Below, in pieces: positions 4,907-6,573 of a stretch of 6,573 nt of DNA. Under the pieces are notes generated by a model. It searched no databases, was not told the origin of the DNA, and saw nothing but the letters and a program-made list of their open reading frames with translations. Made by a program: the position numbers and the translations under genes. The stretch comes from RYN-428 sp035695715 (GTDB lineage: Bacteria > Planctomycetota > Phycisphaerae > Tepidisphaerales > Tepidisphaeraceae). How positions within the stretch are numbered: position 1 is the stretch's first letter; every line of letters starts with the position of its first letter. Where the stretch lies: contig DASRRM010000500.1 in assembly GCA_035695715.1 (NCBI GenBank), forward strand, positions 1 to 6,573, read 5' to 3'.

Positions 4907-5362
4907 CTACGTTCCTTTCAGCCGTTTCCAGGCTGACAGGTACTTCTGCATTCGCTCCCAATCCTTCTTCTCGATGGCCGGCAGCCGGCGGACGTCCATG
5001 TTGTCTTCCAGGTCGGCGAGTTTTACCTTTGTCGCGACGGGATTCGCGGCTGACCTTTCGATGAATTGCTCATAGCTTTCGCCCTGGCGCTTGGTGACGC
5101 AATCCAGCGCGGCGATGACTTCCTCGCTGAAGCCAACCTTTCGCAAGTCGTCAAACGTGCGGCCGGTGTCTTCAACGACGTCGTGCAGAACGGCCACGAT
5201 CCGCTCCATTTCTGTTTCACAGCGGAACATCACGCGTAGCGGATGAAGGATGTATGGCTGGCCTGATTTATCGAGCACGCCACGATGCGCTTCGGCGGCG
5301 ACGGCGATGGCATCGCCAAGGGTGGCTGGTGCGGCGTCGGATTTTGTTGCGGATGGGAGCAT
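4907..5362 (-). CDS. Stand-alone HD-domain alarmone ((p)ppGpp) hydrolase, RelA/SpoT-type
   Basis: The 151-residue protein is a single RelA/SpoT-type HD hydrolase domain without synthetase or regulatory regions. The metal-binding set is complete compared with human MESH1: H40 in ILHPLRV, H60-D61 in VLHDVVEDT and D117 in KLADLEDNMD. The E64-D65 pair used in catalysis is also present. The expected reaction is Mn-dependent removal of the 3'-pyrophosphate from ppGpp, or a related activity such as NADPH 2'-phosphate removal reported for MESH1-type enzymes. The substrate here is inferred. Length is slightly under MESH1 (about 179). The ATG at 5360-5362 follows an extended -10 box by only 9 nt. The gene is divergent from cdsA with a 95-bp shared gap, and a hairpin terminator follows it. 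Confidence 0.85.
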   Translation of the reverse strand: MLPSATKSDAAPATLGDAIAVAAEAHRGVLDKSGQPYILHPLRVMFRCETEMERIVAVLHDVVEDTGRTFDDLRKVGFSEEVIAALDCVTKRQGESYEQFIERSAANPVATKVKLADLEDNMDVRRLPAIEKKDWERMQKYLSAWKRLKGT

Positions 5363-5371
5363 GGTGCGGGA

Positions 5372-5380
5372 ATTATATCA
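5372..5380 (-). promoter_or_regulatory. Extended -10 promoter of the HD hydrolase gene
   Basis: The minus strand reads TGATATAAT, a perfect TATAAT with an extended TGn element. Its end is 9 nt from the ATG, so the transcript would have a leader of only a few bases. No strong -35 is present, as is usual for extended -10 promoters. The spacer TCCCGCACC has no Shine-Dalgarno sequence. Confidence 0.65.
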
Positions 5381-5443
5381 AGCGTATCCAGCCGTGCAGC
5401 GTCGGGTTGCGGGTTATCCGCGCACCGCTTACAAAGAGCCGCC

Positions 5444-5449
5444 AATAAT
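5444..5449 (+). promoter_or_regulatory. Possible -10 box of cdsA
   Basis: AATAAT ends 8 nt before the cdsA ATG and is followed by the C-rich spacer CACCCCAC, like the arrangement before hpnG and the HD hydrolase. The first base deviates from consensus and no -35 is seen. A leaderless start is suggested because no Shine-Dalgarno sequence precedes the ATG. Confidence 0.4.
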
Positions 5450-5457
5450 CACCCCAC

Positions 5458-6408
5458 ATGGAAAAAGCTCTCCGCAATCGTCTCACGTTCGGCTCGCTCA
5501 TGCTCGGCGGCCTTTTTGGAATTCTCTGGTTTGACAGTTATGCACAGTCGCTCACCCGCAAATGGCGTCTTGAAGCCAGCGGTGGTCTCAACGGGGATGG
5601 CGTGCAGGGGCTGGGGCTTCTGATTTTATTGATGCTGGCTTCGCCGCTGGCGGTTGAGGAACTGGCCGTTTTGTTTACCGCCGAGCGCGTGCGGCCTTAT
5701 CGCATCGTCGCAGGCGTGGGCTCGGCGGCGTTGGTTTTGCACGCTTTTTTGACCCAATTCGAATGGTTCAAGCCTGTCGCCGCTTCCACGCTGGCGTTTA
5801 TCGTCGTCTTCGTCATGCTGCTGGCGGCCCTGCGCCGCGCCTGGGCGAAGCAGACGCAGGACGCCATCGTCCGCATGGCCGGAACCGTGTTGGCCACACT
5901 TTATCTGGGCGGGCTCTCCTGGTTTTTGATGGCAATCCGCGTCAAGCATTCGCTCAAGCACGGCGACCCGCACGCCGAGCGATTTGTCGGCAGCACCATG
6001 CTCATCCTGATGATCCTGGTCGTGGTCAAAGCCACCGACATCGGCGCATATTTCGGCGGGCGAAAACTCGGCAAACACAAGCTCATCCCCTGGCTCAGCC
6101 CCGGAAAAACCTGGGAAGGCCTGGCATGCGGCGTGGTCTTCTCCGGAATCGTCGGCGCTATCTTCGCGCCGTTCCTCCACCATATGCCGACGCCCTGGTG
6201 GAAGGGTTTCATCATCAGCATGGTCCTGGGCGCGATCGGCCAAGCCGGCGATCTGCTGGAAAGCATGATGAAGCGCGACGCCGAGGTCAAAGACAGCGGC
6301 CGCCTCGTCCCCGGCTTCGGCGGAATTCTGGACATCATCGACAGCCCCCTGCTGGCCGCGCCGTTTGCATACCTGCTGTTCAGTTTTTTCATGCATTCGC
6401 AACTGTGA
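5458..6408 (+). CDS. cdsA: Phosphatidate cytidylyltransferase CdsA
   Basis: This 316-residue integral membrane protein makes CDP-diacylglycerol from phosphatidate and CTP, the entry point to bacterial phospholipids. Hydrophobic segments lie near residues 9-25, 50-66, 83-98, 109-125, 141-160, 179-192, 222-240 and 250-265, with a last one near 297-313. Family motifs are VKATDIGAYFGGR (190-202), LSPGKTWEG (213-221) and the C-terminal CDS signature at 269-295, beginning SMMKRDAEVKDSGRLVPG. The signature ends GFGGILDIID where the classical pattern has HGG..DR.D, so the conserved His is Phe287 and the Arg is Ile293. The Asp residues are kept, and this looks like a lineage variant rather than damage. 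Length is near the usual 270-310. It diverges from the HD hydrolase gene and may be followed by another gene at 6503. Confidence 0.93.
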   Translation: MEKALRNRLTFGSLMLGGLFGILWFDSYAQSLTRKWRLEASGGLNGDGVQGLGLLILLMLASPLAVEELAVLFTAERVRPYRIVAGVGSAALVLHAFLTQFEWFKPVAASTLAFIVVFVMLLAALRRAWAKQTQDAIVRMAGTVLATLYLGGLSWFLMAIRVKHSLKHGDPHAERFVGSTMLILMILVVVKATDIGAYFGGRKLGKHKLIPWLSPGKTWEGLACGVVFSGIVGAIFAPFLHHMPTPWWKGFIISMVLGAIGQAGDLLESMMKRDAEVKDSGRLVPGFGGILDIIDSPLLAAPFAYLLFSFFMHSQL

Positions 6409-6456
6409 CGGTTGCGTGTCTGGTTCAGTTTGACTTCCTCGCAGCGTATGTCCACC

Positions 6457-6476
6457 AACGAAACCTTTCGTTTTTT
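6457..6476 (+). terminator. Weak terminator-like hairpin after cdsA
   Basis: AACGAAA (6457-6463) and TTTCGTT (6466-6472) can pair around a tight loop and are followed by TTTT. The stem is A/T-rich, so it would terminate weakly. It lies about 50 nt after the cdsA stop. Confidence 0.35.
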
Positions 6477-6502
6477 CGTCGCTCGAGGGGAGGATTTTCT
6501 AG

Positions 6503-6573
6503 ATGCGCACGCCGGTGTCTGAGGTACTCCGAAGACCCGGATCGTTCGCGCGAACGATCCGGGTCTTCGGAGT
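6503..6573 (+). CDS. Possible start of a downstream gene, cut by window edge (unrecognised)
   Basis: From the ATG at 6503 the frame is open to the right edge for 23 full codons: MRTPVSEVLRRPGSFARTIR then VFG. GGAGG at 6489-6493 lies 9 nt before the ATG and is the best Shine-Dalgarno sequence in the window. I do not recognise the product. The last 48 nt are a perfect palindrome, so residues from about 9 onward are read from palindromic sequence and may be an assembly fold-back rather than true coding sequence. Confidence 0.35.
   Translation, partial: MRTPVSEVLRRPGSFARTIRVFG
6526..6573. repeat. Perfect 48-bp palindrome at the right edge
   Basis: The 24 nt at 6526-6549 are exactly reverse-complementary to 6550-6573, with no spacer. 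The centre is TTCGCGCGAA. The match runs to the last base of the window, so 48 bp is a minimum length. It could be a strong hairpin, a palindromic protein-binding or recombination site, or an assembly or chimera artefact. Confidence 0.9.

Noticed and set aside
4366..5064. 232-residue plus-strand open frame
   Set aside because: It lies opposite the DUF1569 gene and the HD hydrolase gene, runs through an intergenic hairpin region, and has no recognisable motifs.
5538..5546. DnaA-box-like TTATGCACA
   Set aside because: It lies inside the cdsA coding sequence, alone and without an AT-rich neighbour. It mainly shows that such 9-mers arise by chance, which weakens the site at 604-612 as well.
5626..6402. 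258-residue open frame on the minus strand, rich in His, Asp and Glu
   Set aside because: It is antisense to cdsA, which has clear family motifs. The composition is what the reverse frame of a GC-rich membrane gene produces.

Overview
The window most resembles a planctomycete, possibly of the Phycisphaerae type. This is inferred from the hopanoid-tailoring genes, the CdsA signature variant, the small DUF1569 and alarmone-hydrolase genes, and -10 boxes that lie almost on the start codons. No marker gene is present, so the lineage call is tentative. Both edges cut genes, and the right edge falls at the end of a perfect palindrome.

Layout. Positions 1-368 (minus) hold the N-terminal third of hpnH, the radical-SAM adenosylhopane synthase. 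Positions 369-799 carry no convincing gene but contain a consensus DnaA-box sequence and five TGCACGA copies. Positions 882-2413 (plus) carry a translationally overlapped pair: a small HipA-like kinase and a DUF3037 protein. Positions 2486-3154 (plus) hold hpnG, the nucleoside phosphorylase-type enzyme that acts on adenosylhopane. It is followed by a SUFU-domain gene and a DUF4265 gene (3202-4247) and a 23-codon ORF. On the minus strand are a DUF1569 gene (4330-4785) and a stand-alone HD-domain alarmone hydrolase (4907-5362). Diverging from the hydrolase is cdsA (5458-6408, plus), followed by the possible start of another gene.

The most notable observation is that the region around the start of hpnG occurs twice. 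Positions 780-822 repeat 2469-2508, with a 22-bp perfect core. The left copy carries an in-frame ATG where hpnG uses GTG, and hpnG-like codons continue past the identical core. The two copies flank the kinase-DUF3037 pair almost exactly. hpnH and hpnG were therefore probably divergent neighbours until this two-gene cassette entered at the 5' end of hpnG, leaving or regenerating a copy of its promoter and start. The cassette and the SUFU/DUF4265 pair also look lower in G+C than hpnG and cdsA in sampled lines.

Functionally, hpnH and hpnG are successive steps in making extended hopanoids, and cdsA makes CDP-diacylglycerol for phospholipids, so the conserved backbone is about membrane lipids. The kinase/DUF3037 and SUFU/DUF4265 pairs look like accessory cargo, possibly linked to conflict or stress. 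No toxin, nuclease or integrase is visible, so that role is not demonstrated.
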